A DNA stretch of 64,000 nt from Paenibacillus roseus (GTDB lineage: Bacteria > Bacillota > Bacilli > Paenibacillales > Paenibacillaceae). Location: positions 1 through 64,000 of the forward strand of contig NZ_JAELUP010000012.1 of NCBI RefSeq assembly GCF_016424485.1, in the 5' to 3' direction. The notes under the pieces were generated by a model, which saw only the letters and a list, made by a program, of their open reading frames with translations, searched no databases and was not told the origin of the DNA. Both the position numbers and the translations under genes were made by a program. Below are positions 9,147 to 17,633 of the stretch, one piece after another (within the stretch, counting starts at the first letter, position 1; every line of letters starts with the position of its first letter).

Positions 9147-9237
9147 TTTTAATGCTCACCTCATCTAAAAGTTTGTAACAGGTTGTTCACAAAGACTCTC
9201 GGAAATTTAGACATTAGCTACAGGGTACATTTTTTGG

Positions 9238-9267
9238 TTGGCTCTGTCAATCTGTTTGGTGTATAAT
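9238..9267 (+). promoter_or_regulatory. Candidate mrp promoter
   Basis: TTGGCT (9238-9243), an 18-nt spacer and a perfect TATAAT (9262-9267). Transcription starting here would give a leader of about 210 nt before mrpA. Confidence 0.55.
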
Positions 9268-9278
9268 GTTTTAGTAAT

Positions 9279-9444
9279 CCCAATTAGCCCATCTTTTACC
9301 CTTTTGATAAGCTATTGCTTGCCAAAATCGACCGGCTTTGCGCACTTTTGAAAATCGACGCTTTCAATTCATAACTATAATTGGGTTTTTATTACATCAT
9401 ATAACATATATAAAGGTTTTTATTCATTTGGGAAGTGCGCAAAG
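9279..9444 (+). promoter_or_regulatory. Possible structured leader of mrp operon
   Basis: Two long-range complementary pairs lie between the promoter and mrpA. CCCAATTA (9279-9286) pairs with TAATTGGG (9378-9385), which is followed by five T residues as in an attenuator. CTTTGCGCACTT (9336-9347) pairs perfectly over 12 bp with 9433-9444, close to the mrpA ribosome site. The two helices would cross. It matches no riboswitch class I know. Confidence 0.35.
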
Positions 9445-9483
9445 TTGGAACAAGCCTAAACTAACGTAATAGGGGGTTCCACG

Positions 9484-11877
9484 TTGTCCTGGTTGCATTT
9501 TGCTGTTCTGTCGCCTTTTTTGTTCACCTTGATTGTACCGTTGCTTAACAAGAACATACGCCGAATTCATACGGGATGGTTCGTTCTTGCAATTCCTCTT
9601 TTATTATTTATTTACTTCCTGGGACATTTTCCCCTTGATCCCGCCGTGGCGCCCGTCGTCCATTCCTTACCTTGGATTCCGTCCCTTGGCATCCACTTTA
9701 CGTTATATCTTGATGGATTAGCATTGCTGTTATTGCTCATTATTACGGGTATCGGAACTTTGGTTGTCCTGTATTCCATTTATTATATGTCTATGGAACG
9801 GGAAGCGCTGCACAACTTTTATGTTTATCTGCTGATTTTTATGGGCGCGATGCTGGGAATTGTCCTCTCCGATAACTTGCTAGTGCTGTACGGATTTTGG
9901 GAAATGACCAGCGTGTCATCATTCCTGCTTATTGCCTACTGGTATCAGCGGAGCAAATCGCGCTATGGCGCACAAAAATCGATGCTGATTACGGTGTCGG
10001 GCGGATTCTCCATGTTGTTCGGATTTATTTTGCTTCACAAGATTGCCGGAACATTCAGCATCAGGGAAATAATCGCGATGTCGGGCGATATTGCCGACCA
10101 TGCCTTGTTCATTCCTGCCATGTTGCTTATTTTGCTTGGGGCGTTCACCAAATCCGCGCAGTTCCCGTTTCATATCTGGCTGCCGGACGCCATGGAAGCG
10201 CCGACTCCGATCAGCGCCTACTTGCACTCGGCAACCATGGTTAAGGCCGGTGTCTATCTGGTTGCGCGGCTTACGCCGATTTTCGGCGGCAATATGGAAT
10301 GGTTCTGGATTATTACGATCTTTGGTCTGATCACGCTGTTCTGGGGCTCCTTTATGGCCATCAGGCAAAATGACTTGAAGGCGCTGCTTGCTTATTCGAC
10401 AATCAGCCAACTCGGTCTGATTATGTCGCTGCTAGGGATCGGATCGGCTGCGTTGAATGCGAATTTCAGCGACCAGGCATTGCTGTTCTCCGGCGCTGCG
10501 TTGGCGGCTGTATTCCACTTGTTCAATCACTCGATCTTCAAGGGTTGTCTGTTTATGGTCATCGGGATTTTGGACCATGAGACGGGAACACGGGATATCC
10601 GCAAGCTGGGCGGTCTGATGAGCATTATGCCGATCTCCTTTACGCTTACTGTCATCGGGGGATTGTCAATGGCGGGACTGCCGCCGTTCAGCGGATTTTT
10701 GAGCAAGGAGATGTTTTTTACCGGTGTGCTTACCGCAGCGCGGAATATGGATCAATGGGTGTTTCTGCTCCCGGCGGTGGCATGGGTCGCCAGTATTTTG
10801 ACCTTTGTCTATTGTCTGATTCTGGTATTCAAAACGTTCACAGGTCCGTACCAGCCGCAGCGTCTGGATAAGACGCCGCATGAGGCTCCGGTCGGAATGC
10901 TGATTTCTCCAGGGATCTTGGCTGTGCTTGTCGTTGTGTTTTTCTTCTTCCCGAATTTGCTGTCCTTAAGCTTGTTGGAGCCTGCGCTGCACTCGATAAT
11001 GCCGAATTTGCTACCTCCGGGCGAACGTTTTGACGTCTCTATTTCCGCGTGGCACGGTTTTAATACGGAATTGATCATGACGATCGGGATTATTTTACTA
11101 GGTACCATGCTTTATATTTATTTGAAAAACTGGTCGGGAATCTATGATACCCTGCCGCGTAAGTACACCCTTAACAATGCCTATGACAAAGGCCTGACAG
11201 GGATGGAGCGAATGTCGCTCAAATTTACGAGTACCTATATGACAGGTTTCCTGCATAACTACCTTTCGTATATTTTTGTAGTCATGATCTGTCTGACCGC
11301 AGGCACGTTGCTTGGTCAAGGCGTGTTCACAATCGATTTGTCTACGAATTCAAGTATCGAGCTGTACGAATTCATGCTTGGAATTTCGGTTGTCATTGCG
11401 GCGGTGTACATCGTATTCAGCCGTTCGCGAATGACATCGATTATTGCTGTAGGAAGCATCGGATATATGGTATCTCTGTTCTTCGTGATATTCAGGGCGC
11501 CGGATCTCGCTTTGACGCAACTGGTCGTCGAGACGATTACAACCGCGCTGTTCCTGCTCTGCTTCTACTATCTCCCGAAGATGAAGAAGGAGCTCAGCCG
11601 CTTGCGGTTCAAGATTTCGAATCTTCTCATCTCGCTGGGCGTCGGGATTACTCTGACTTTGATCGGGCTATCGGTGCAAGGGCATAACCTGTTCGATTCG
11701 ATCGCACGCTACTTTGAGAATTCATACGAGCTGGCAGGGGCGAAAAATATCGTCAACTCACTGCTCGTCGACTTCCGTGCCTTCGATACGATGCTGGAGA
11801 TCGTGGTTCTGTTCACCGCCGGCATAGCGGTTTACAACCTGATCAAGCTGCGTGAGAACAGGAGGAATAACCGATGA
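9484..11877 (+). CDS. mrpA: Na+/H+ antiporter subunit MrpA
   Basis: A 797-residue membrane protein, the largest subunit of the Mrp (Mnh/Sha) sodium/proton antiporter, which exports Na+ in exchange for H+ and supports growth under alkaline or salt stress. The N-terminal two thirds (~res 60-480) is a NuoL-like proton-translocation module with the conserved lysine and glutamate helices (e.g. WEMTSVSSFLLI, SAQFPFHIWLPDAM, HNSxxKA-like). The C-terminal part (~res 560-790) carries MrpB-like helices. The length matches B. subtilis MrpA. The TTG start has AGGGGG upstream. Its stop overlaps the mrpB start by four bases (ATGA). Confidence 0.96.
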   Translation: MSWLHFAVLSPFLFTLIVPLLNKNIRRIHTGWFVLAIPLLLFIYFLGHFPLDPAVAPVVHSLPWIPSLGIHFTLYLDGLALLLLLIITGIGTLVVLYSIYYMSMEREALHNFYVYLLIFMGAMLGIVLSDNLLVLYGFWEMTSVSSFLLIAYWYQRSKSRYGAQKSMLITVSGGFSMLFGFILLHKIAGTFSIREIIAMSGDIADHALFIPAMLLILLGAFTKSAQFPFHIWLPDAMEAPTPISAYLHSATMVKAGVYLVARLTPIFGGNMEWFWIITIFGLITLFWGSFMAIRQNDLKALLAYSTISQLGLIMSLLGIGSAALNANFSDQALLFSGAALAAVFHLFNHSIFKGCLFMVIGILDHETGTRDIRKLGGLMSIMPISFTLTVIGGLSMAGLPPFSGFLSKEMFFTGVLTAARNMDQWVFLLPAVAWVASILTFVYCLILVFKTFTGPYQPQRLDKTPHEAPVGMLISPGILAVLVVVFFFFPNLLSLSLLEPALHSIMPNLLPPGERFDVSISAWHGFNTELIMTIGIILLGTMLYIYLKNWSGIYDTLPRKYTLNNAYDKGLTGMERMSLKFTSTYMTGFLHNYLSYIFVVMICLTAGTLLGQGVFTIDLSTNSSIELYEFMLGISVVIAAVYIVFSRSRMTSIIAVGSIGYMVSLFFVIFRAPDLALTQLVVETITTALFLLCFYYLPKMKKELSRLRFKISNLLISLGVGITLTLIGLSVQGHNLFDSIARYFENSYELAGAKNIVNSLLVDFRAFDTMLEIVVLFTAGIAVYNLIKLRENRRNNR

Positions 11878-12296
11878 AATTTACAGACGTCATTTTACAG
11901 ACTTCAACCAAAATACTGGTGTTTATTATTTTGACGTTTTCTATTTATGTCATGTTTGCCGGTCACAATAATCCGGGCGGAGGATTTATCGGCGGACTGA
12001 TTACAGCCTCCGCGCTCATTCTGCTTTACATCGCATTTGATGTAAAGACGGTCCATGAAATTATACCGATCGACTTCAAGCTTATCGGCGCCGCAGGCGT
12101 GCTGATTTCCTTGCTGACCGGGATCGGCTCCCTGGCGCTGGGTTACCCGTTTTTGTCGCAGGCATTCGCTTATCGGGACCTTCCGTTATTCGGCAAAACG
12201 GAGCTGGCTACAGCCGTTATATTTGACCTTGGCGTCTATATGGCGGTAGTCGGTACAACGATGACCATCATATTAAGCATAGGCGAGGATGAGTAA
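11874..12296 (+). CDS. mrpB: Na+/H+ antiporter subunit MrpB
   Basis: A 140-residue subunit with four membrane helices. GHNNPGGGFIGGL (~res 28-40) is the family signature. Preceded by AGGAGG, it overlaps the end of mrpA by 4 bases and lies 2 bases before mrpC, so it is translationally coupled in the Mrp operon. Confidence 0.95.
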   Translation: MKFTDVILQTSTKILVFIILTFSIYVMFAGHNNPGGGFIGGLITASALILLYIAFDVKTVHEIIPIDFKLIGAAGVLISLLTGIGSLALGYPFLSQAFAYRDLPLFGKTELATAVIFDLGVYMAVVGTTMTIILSIGEDE

Positions 12297-12298
12297 TT

Positions 12299-12637
12299 AT
12301 GGAAACCTTCATTACGATTATTGCAGGCGTACTTTTTACGATCGGAACCTATCTCATTCTAAGCAAAGGGCTTGTGCGCATCATTCTTGGCATATCGCTG
12401 TTCACGCATGGAGTACATTTGCTGCTTATGGCGGTGAACGGACTCAAGAAAGGCGGCGCGCCTCTGCTTGGCGAGGCTACGGATGTATATACCGATCCAT
12501 TGCCCCAGGCCCTTATTCTGACATCTATTGTAATCAGCTTTGCTCTGACCGCGTTTTCCCTCGTGCTGGGTTACCGGACTTATGTAGAGCTTGGAACCGA
12601 CGATCTGGAACAGTTGAAGGGAGATCCGAATGAATAA
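12299..12637 (+). CDS. mrpC: Na+/H+ antiporter subunit MrpC
   Basis: A 112-residue NuoK-like subunit with three membrane helices and the conserved DPLPQALILTSIVISFA segment. It starts 2 nt after mrpB with AGGATGAG as ribosome site and overlaps mrpD by 8 nt. Confidence 0.95.
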   Translation: METFITIIAGVLFTIGTYLILSKGLVRIILGISLFTHGVHLLLMAVNGLKKGGAPLLGEATDVYTDPLPQALILTSIVISFALTAFSLVLGYRTYVELGTDDLEQLKGDPNE

Positions 12638-14105
12638 TCTTGTTATCTTGCCGATTCTTCTCCCGCTATTGACCGGTATCCTGATGTTTTTTATCCCACG
12701 CCAAATCCGTTTGCAGCAGGCGATGGCAGTTGCAGGCGCTTTAATTACCCTTGGGACTTCGCTGCTGATCGTAAGCAGCATATCGGACAATGGGATTCAA
12801 ATATTGAATATGGGCGGCTGGGAAGCCCCCTTTGGCATAACGCTGGTTGCAGACATGCTGGCCGGGCTGTTGGTAACAACCGCTTCCATCGTGACGCTTG
12901 TTTGTTTGCTATATGCTTTTTATGCAACCAATCAGGAGCAAAAAAAGTTTTATGTATATCCGCTCATTATGATTTTGCTTTGCGGAGTTAACGGCTCATT
13001 TCTGACCGGGGATATTTTCAACCTGTTTGTTTTCTTTGAAGTGATGCTGATTTCCTCTTATGCGCTGATTAGTCTCGGCGGTGGGAAAATTCAATTGCGT
13101 GAAACGATCAAATATGTAGTGACGAACATTATTTCTTCGATGCTCTTCGTTATTGCGATCGCTTATCTGTATTCCATCACAGGAACGCTTAATATGGCGC
13201 ATCTCTCCGAGCGTGTAGCCCTGGCCGGTCAGGACGGCCTGATAACGACGGTAAGCCTGCTGTTCTTGATTGTATTCGGTCTAAAGGCAGCCCTGCTGTT
13301 GTTCTTCTGGCTGCCAGGGTCCTACAGCGCTCCGCCAGCTGCTATTGCCGCACTGTTCGCCGCGCTGCTGACCAAGGTCGGGATTTATGCCATTATGCGC
13401 ATGTTTACGCTAATTTTTTATCATCAGTCGGAACTGACTCATACGATTCTTGTCTGGATGTCGGCGCTTACCATGGTTCTGGGCGCCGTCGGCGCAATTG
13501 CTTATTCGGATATTCGCAGGATTCTGGCTTATAATGTAATTGTATCTGTCGGATTTATTGTCTTCGGGGTAGCGGTGGCAAGTGAAGCCGCGCTATCCGG
13601 GTCCGTATTTTACCTGATTCACGACATGCTGGCCAAAGCGCTGATCTTCATTCTTGGCGGTGCAATCATCAGCATTGCCGGTACCGACAAGCTGCGTGAA
13701 ATACCGGGGCTGATCCGATTCCGGCCAACGCTTGGCTGGCTGTTCTTCCTGTCTGTGCTGGCGCTTGCCGGGGTGCCGCCGTTGAGCGGCTTTGTAGGCA
13801 AGGTTATGATTTTGCAAGGCGGGGTAGACCAGCGATATTATGTAATGGCCGCAGTCGGCATACTTACGAGCCTGCTTGTCATGTACTCTGCAATGAAAAT
13901 TTTCATCAACAGCTTTTGGGGAGAGACATTGCTTAGCGAAGGGGAAGAGAAGAGTTCCGGGAAGGGGTATCTGCTGCCTGGCTCCATTCTGGCGGCCTTG
14001 CTGATAGGCCTTGGTCTTGGAGCGGAACCGATGATGGAATACGTCGGACAGGCGGTAGAAGTGATGCTCAATCCGACGCTTTATATCGAAGCTGTCTTGC
14101 CCTGA
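12630..14105 (+). CDS. mrpD: Na+/H+ antiporter subunit MrpD
   Basis: A 491-residue NuoM/N-like subunit with about 14 membrane helices, the second proton-translocation module of the Mrp complex. Typical segments include FEVMLISSYALI with the conserved glutamate and FWLPGSYSAPPAAIAALFAALLTK-type channel helices with lysines. Length and position match B. subtilis mrpD. An 81-nt gap without other features separates it from mrpE. Confidence 0.95.
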   Translation: MNNLVILPILLPLLTGILMFFIPRQIRLQQAMAVAGALITLGTSLLIVSSISDNGIQILNMGGWEAPFGITLVADMLAGLLVTTASIVTLVCLLYAFYATNQEQKKFYVYPLIMILLCGVNGSFLTGDIFNLFVFFEVMLISSYALISLGGGKIQLRETIKYVVTNIISSMLFVIAIAYLYSITGTLNMAHLSERVALAGQDGLITTVSLLFLIVFGLKAALLLFFWLPGSYSAPPAAIAALFAALLTKVGIYAIMRMFTLIFYHQSELTHTILVWMSALTMVLGAVGAIAYSDIRRILAYNVIVSVGFIVFGVAVASEAALSGSVFYLIHDMLAKALIFILGGAIISIAGTDKLREIPGLIRFRPTLGWLFFLSVLALAGVPPLSGFVGKVMILQGGVDQRYYVMAAVGILTSLLVMYSAMKIFINSFWGETLLSEGEEKSSGKGYLLPGSILAALLIGLGLGAEPMMEYVGQAVEVMLNPTLYIEAVLP

Positions 14106-14186
14106 GCGGGTTGCAAAATCTGTGTCTATCGAAGACGGCCTAGGTCGTTTACGCCAGTTAAGCTTGCAGGAAGGAAGTGCTGTTGA

Positions 14187-14663
14187 TTGACGCTGCAAAT
14201 TTTATTGAATCTCGTGATCGGGATGGTATGGATGCTGCTCCACGATGAGTGGAATATGCTTACCTTCACAATCGGTTTTCTGATCGGTTCGATTTTTATA
14301 TTCGCGCTGCGAAGATTTTTTCCGGGACCGTTTTACGGACTCAAAATATGGTCCATTATCAAACTGCTCATCTTGTTTAATGTTGAGTTGGTCAAATCCA
14401 GCCTGATTGTTATCGGGCAAATTACCCGTCCAAAGCTGAATATCCAGCCAGGCATCTTCAAACTGGAGACGAAATTGAAATCAGATTGGGAAATTATAAT
14501 GCTTACCAATCTGCTTGCGCTGACACCGGGTTCGGCCGTGTTGGAGATTGCTCCGCAAGAGGGAGTCATGTATATCCACGCGATGGATATGGCGGAATTC
14601 AGGCATTCGATTGCCAAGACGAAGGATTTGTTTGAAGAGGCCATTATAGAGGTGATGCGCTGA
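14187..14663 (+). CDS. mrpE: Na+/H+ antiporter subunit MrpE
   Basis: A 158-residue subunit with N-terminal membrane helices and the conserved LTNLLALTPGSAVLEI motif (~res 110-125) of MrpE/MnhE. The TTG start has GGAAGG/GGAAGTG upstream. The stop overlaps the mrpF start (TGATG). Confidence 0.93.
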   Translation: MTLQILLNLVIGMVWMLLHDEWNMLTFTIGFLIGSIFIFALRRFFPGPFYGLKIWSIIKLLILFNVELVKSSLIVIGQITRPKLNIQPGIFKLETKLKSDWEIIMLTNLLALTPGSAVLEIAPQEGVMYIHAMDMAEFRHSIAKTKDLFEEAIIEVMR

Positions 14664-14947
14664 TGCTCAACAACCTGATGCTATTGTCGATGTTTTTGCT
14701 GTCGGTGTCGATTGTCATTTCCCTGTACCGTGTTATCCGCGGCCCTTCGATGCCGGATCGTATTCTGGCGCTGGATTCGATTGGCTATAGTGTAATCGGT
14801 ATTGTAGCGGTATTGTGTATTCTGCTGGATACCCATGCCTATCTGGAGACCATTCTGCTGATCGGAATTCTGGCTTTCCTGAGCACCATTGCCCTATGCA
14901 AGTTTATCGAAAGGGGTGTCGTCATTGAACGTGAACGCGATCATTGA
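14663..14947 (+). CDS. mrpF: Na+/H+ antiporter subunit MrpF
   Basis: A 94-residue subunit with three membrane helices and the family motif RGPSMPDRILALD (~res 26-38). The ATG overlaps the mrpE stop by one base. The end overlaps mrpG by 23 bases. Confidence 0.95.
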   Translation: MLNNLMLLSMFLLSVSIVISLYRVIRGPSMPDRILALDSIGYSVIGIVAVLCILLDTHAYLETILLIGILAFLSTIALCKFIERGVVIERERDH

Positions 14948-15311
14948 GATTCTTATCGCTGTCATGGTACTGGCGGGTACGGTGCTGAGTCTGTTAAGCT
15001 CCCTGGGGTTTATCCGGTTGCCGGATGTTTACACCCGTGCGCATGCTGCTACAAAGAGTGTCACACTCGGCATATTATTTATTCTGCTAGGCACCTTTCT
15101 TTACTTCTGGTTTGTGCATGGTTTGATCAGCATTCGCCTGCTGCTTGGCATTGTATTCGTATTCCTGACGGCTCCGGTGGCGGGTCATCTGATCATTCGC
15201 TCAGCCTACCGTTCCGGTGTCAAGTTGTCCGATACCAGTGTCAAGGATGAACTGAGGGAAGATTTGAAGAAGGCAACACAGTTGGAAAAGTACCATAGCC
15301 GAGAAGGATAG
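14925..15311 (+). CDS. mrpG: Na+/H+ antiporter subunit MrpG
   Basis: A 128-residue final subunit of the Mrp complex with three membrane helices and the family motif GFIRLPDVYTRAHAATKS. I chose the TTG at 14925 because AAAGGGG lies 8 nt upstream; an in-frame TTG at 14889 would add 12 residues and has no ribosome site. It overlaps mrpF and is followed by the operon terminator. Confidence 0.93.
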   Translation: MNVNAIIEILIAVMVLAGTVLSLLSSLGFIRLPDVYTRAHAATKSVTLGILFILLGTFLYFWFVHGLISIRLLLGIVFVFLTAPVAGHLIIRSAYRSGVKLSDTSVKDELREDLKKATQLEKYHSREG

Positions 15312-15326
15312 CTTGCCATGTGAAGC

Positions 15327-15370
15327 AGCCCTCCCCAGATGAACGGATCATCTTGGGGAGGGCTTTCTTC
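15327..15370 (+). terminator. mrp operon terminator
   Basis: A stem of about 16 bp, AGCCCTCCCCAGATGA (15327-15342) with 15348-15364 (one bulge), followed by TTCTTC. Confidence 0.9.
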
Positions 15371-15378
15371 GCGAAACG

Positions 15379-15421
15379 AAGTTTTTGCCCGTCAAAGGAC
15401 GGCAAAGCCGTTTACGCTTGT
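15379..15421 (+). repeat. Short dispersed repeat, copy B
   Basis: 43 nt aligning with copy A (301-340) over its whole length and identical over 28 nt (15394-15421) to copy C (28025-28052). It begins 8 nt behind the mrp terminator. It contains overlapping small inverted repeats (ACGGC-AAA-GCCGT). No coding sense is apparent. Confidence 0.7.
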
Positions 15422-15497
15422 TTAGAACGGTCAATCTGCCTACGCTTGTCCACAGAGTTCGAAGGCCGCGAACTCAGTATTCAAACGAATCTTGTCC

Positions 15498-15506
15498 TGC
15501 TATAAT
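15498..15506 (+). promoter_or_regulatory. Extended -10 promoter element
   Basis: TGC-TATAAT is an extended -10 element; the -35 region is poor. It is the likely promoter of the AI-2E family gene, about 107 nt upstream of its start. Confidence 0.5.
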
Positions 15507-15613
15507 ATATGTAAATAAGAACCGTAACGTATATTTCCGCTTGTTTGGGCCAAAGCTGGAACAAAGGGTTGGTAATTGCTTTACGAATACAACCTGAAGG
15601 AAGAGGAATCAAC

Positions 15614-16630
15614 ATGCAGGAGTTTATAGGTTGGTTAAAGCAAAAGGATGTCCGGCGATTTTTAATATTGGCCCTGATCTGCCTGCTGATTTTCAGTGTA
15701 AGAAGTATGATGAACCTGATTTTGCTGACGTTGCTGTTCACATTTCTCATGGGCAGCCTGCATGTGTTTGTCATGCGCCATCTGGACCGCTTCTATTCGG
15801 TGCCTTCCAAGGTCATCTTGCCACTGCTGTATATTTTGCTGCTGTTGCTCATCATTTTCGGCTTTTACAAATTTGTCCCCTCGATTGGAAACCAGATTGT
15901 TCAACTGTATAAAATTTTTAAATGGTTTTATTTTAATCCCCCGGATACGGAGTTTACGAAATATATCATGGGATACTTGAATTCCGTTGATTTTCAGAAG
16001 CTGATTGCCCCTAGCTTTAATCTGGTTGTTAAAATCAGCCAAGTGGCTTTAAATGTATTTCTGGCTCTTATTCTTAGCCTCTTTTTTTTATTGGAAAAAA
16101 CGAAAGTTACGCAGTTTTCCGCACAGTTCAAAAAAAGCAAGCTGGGGTGGCTGTTCGAGGAAGTCGGCTATTTCGGCAATAAATTTATCCAGACATTTGG
16201 TAAAGTGATTGAAACTCAAATTCTCATTTCCCTGATCAATTCTATTTTAACAACGATCGGACTTTGGGTTATGGGTTTTCCGCATCTCCTGGGGCTCGCG
16301 CTTATTGTCTTCCTGCTTGGTCTTATTCCGGTAGCCGGGGTGTTCATCTCTCTGGTCCCGCTTGGAACGATCGCCTATAGCATTGGTGGATTCAATTATC
16401 TGTTGTATCTGCTTATTCTCATTGTGGTACTCCATACGATCGAGGCTTATGTACTCAATCCGAAGCTGATGTCATCCAAGACACATTTGCCGATCTTTTA
16501 CACGTTTATTGTTCTGCTGTTCTCGGAGCATTTCTTCGGCATATGGGGGCTGATTATCGGAATTCCGATCTTCGTCTTTATGCTGGATGTGATTGAGGTC
16601 AAACCCGTGGAAAGCTCTGGGCGTCATTAG
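15614..16630 (+). CDS. AI-2E family transporter (PerM-like)
   Basis: A 338-residue membrane protein of the AI-2 exporter (PerM/YubA/TqsA) family with about eight predicted helices: two pairs at the N-terminus, a hydrophilic stretch (~res 75-150), and a conserved C-terminal block including GLIPVAGVFISLVPLG and IEAYVLNPKLMS. Family members export autoinducer-2 or act in Na+ extrusion and envelope physiology; the substrate here is unknown. The ATG at 15614 has AAGGAAGAGG upstream, while earlier in-frame codons have no ribosome site. A position behind mrp is compatible with a cation-related role, which is inference only. Confidence 0.85.
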   Translation: MQEFIGWLKQKDVRRFLILALICLLIFSVRSMMNLILLTLLFTFLMGSLHVFVMRHLDRFYSVPSKVILPLLYILLLLLIIFGFYKFVPSIGNQIVQLYKIFKWFYFNPPDTEFTKYIMGYLNSVDFQKLIAPSFNLVVKISQVALNVFLALILSLFFLLEKTKVTQFSAQFKKSKLGWLFEEVGYFGNKFIQTFGKVIETQILISLINSILTTIGLWVMGFPHLLGLALIVFLLGLIPVAGVFISLVPLGTIAYSIGGFNYLLYLLILIVVLHTIEAYVLNPKLMSSKTHLPIFYTFIVLLFSEHFFGIWGLIIGIPIFVFMLDVIEVKPVESSGRH

Positions 16631-16677
16631 TCGTATTGTCGTGGCCTTAGTACAGCAAGAGATCGGAGAATACGCTT

Positions 16678-17181
16678 ATGGAAATGGTTCAGGAGTTGGT
16701 TTCACATTACGGCTATTTAGCTATTTTTTGTCTGCTGGCGCTTGGGATAATAGGGTTGCCGGTTCCTGATGAGGTGCTCATGACCTTTGTCGGTTATTTA
16801 GCCTCGGTTTATGTTTTGAAGCTGCCTTTGGCTTTTGTCGTTGCCTTTAGCGGAGCGTTATGCGGCATGCTGCTCAGCTATACGATCGGGCGCAAAATTG
16901 GCAAGCCTCTAATACACCGCTATGGAAAATGGGTCAAACTGACGCCGAAAAGGCTGGAGCGGATCGAAGGCTGGTTTCACCGCTACGGAATGTGGACGAT
17001 CGTATTCGGCTATTTCATTCCCGGAGTACGGCATGTCACCTGCTACATTTCTGGAATGAGCGGGGTTCGTACGGGTCAGTATGTAATATTTGCAGGGGCG
17101 GGGGCATTGCTTTGGAGCACTGTTTTCATCCTGATCGGATATTTTCTCGGTAATATTGATATTTTCTCGTTGTTTAGATAA
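16678..17181 (+). CDS. DedA-family membrane protein 1
   Basis: A 167-residue DedA/VTT-domain protein. Bacterial DedA proteins act in lipid carrier (undecaprenyl phosphate) or phospholipid translocation and membrane homeostasis. The family features are visible: LPVPDEVLMTFVGYL, a G-rich GRKIGKPLIHRYG loop and the PGVRHVTCYISGMSG re-entrant motif. It is close in sequence to the protein at 20744-21244, so the two are paralogues from a local or older duplication. The start follows a weak GAGA ribosome site. Its 3' end overlaps a convergent small gene. Confidence 0.9.
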   Translation: MEMVQELVSHYGYLAIFCLLALGIIGLPVPDEVLMTFVGYLASVYVLKLPLAFVVAFSGALCGMLLSYTIGRKIGKPLIHRYGKWVKLTPKRLERIEGWFHRYGMWTIVFGYFIPGVRHVTCYISGMSGVRTGQYVIFAGAGALLWSTVFILIGYFLGNIDIFSLFR

Positions 17182-17405
17182 GGAATTCGGACTGGCGGCA
17201 GCGAGCGGACAAACAGCAGCATTCTCTTGAACACAAAGGATGCCGCGAAGCTGCCGGCCATAGCCAGTCCTTCCACATGCGTGGTTTTTTTGATAATCAT
17301 GTAGACAGCCGAGCTGCCAATGAATTCTATAGCAATAAACTCCTTAATGGATGAGAGGGGGATAACGATCATAATGAAGTCGCCCTTCCCTCTGTTTCTC
17401 CGCAT
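17076..17405 (-). CDS. Hypothetical small protein, convergent with DedA
   Basis: A possible 109-residue protein that I do not recognise. Support comes from a very good ribosome site (AAAGGGGGA) before three consecutive ATG codons; the third (17403-17405) has the best spacing. Residues ~10-75 include one or two hydrophobic stretches and have plausible codon use. The last ~35 residues lie opposite the end of the DedA gene (106-base overlap), where the sequence is basic and probably poorly constrained. It could also be a shortened or decaying gene. Confidence 0.5.
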   Translation of the reverse strand: MRRNRGKGDFIMIVIPLSSIKEFIAIEFIGSSAVYMIIKKTTHVEGLAMAGSFAASFVFKRMLLFVRSLPPVRIPYLNNEKISILPRKYPIRMKTVLQSNAPAPANITY

Positions 17406-17542
17406 CATCATTCCCCCTTTCTCTTACCCAATATCTTTGCTAGCGAAACGGATATCTTCCTGCAACGCAATCCATTAAAGCTATGCGTGCACAGCCTGTT
17501 CTCATGTTAGTTAAGTTGGAAATCATTATTTTGACAAAAGGA

Positions 17543-17571
17543 TTGCATGTACGTTCGATTTTGGCTATAAT
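17543..17571 (+). promoter_or_regulatory. Promoter of tetR-yhgE-like unit
   Basis: TTGCAT (17543-17548), a 17-nt spacer and a perfect TATAAT (17566-17571). A TTGACA at 17531 is too far from the -10 to pair with it. Confidence 0.65.
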
Positions 17572-17633
17572 CATCTCATTCGTGACTACAGAACTCAAAT
17601 GTTATTTGGGTCAGAAAGGGGCGCATCAGCGGC

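Noticed and set aside
17531..17571. TTGACA at 17531 as the -35 of the tetR promoter
   Set aside because: It is 29 nt from the -10; TTGCAT at 17543 with a 17-nt spacer fits better.
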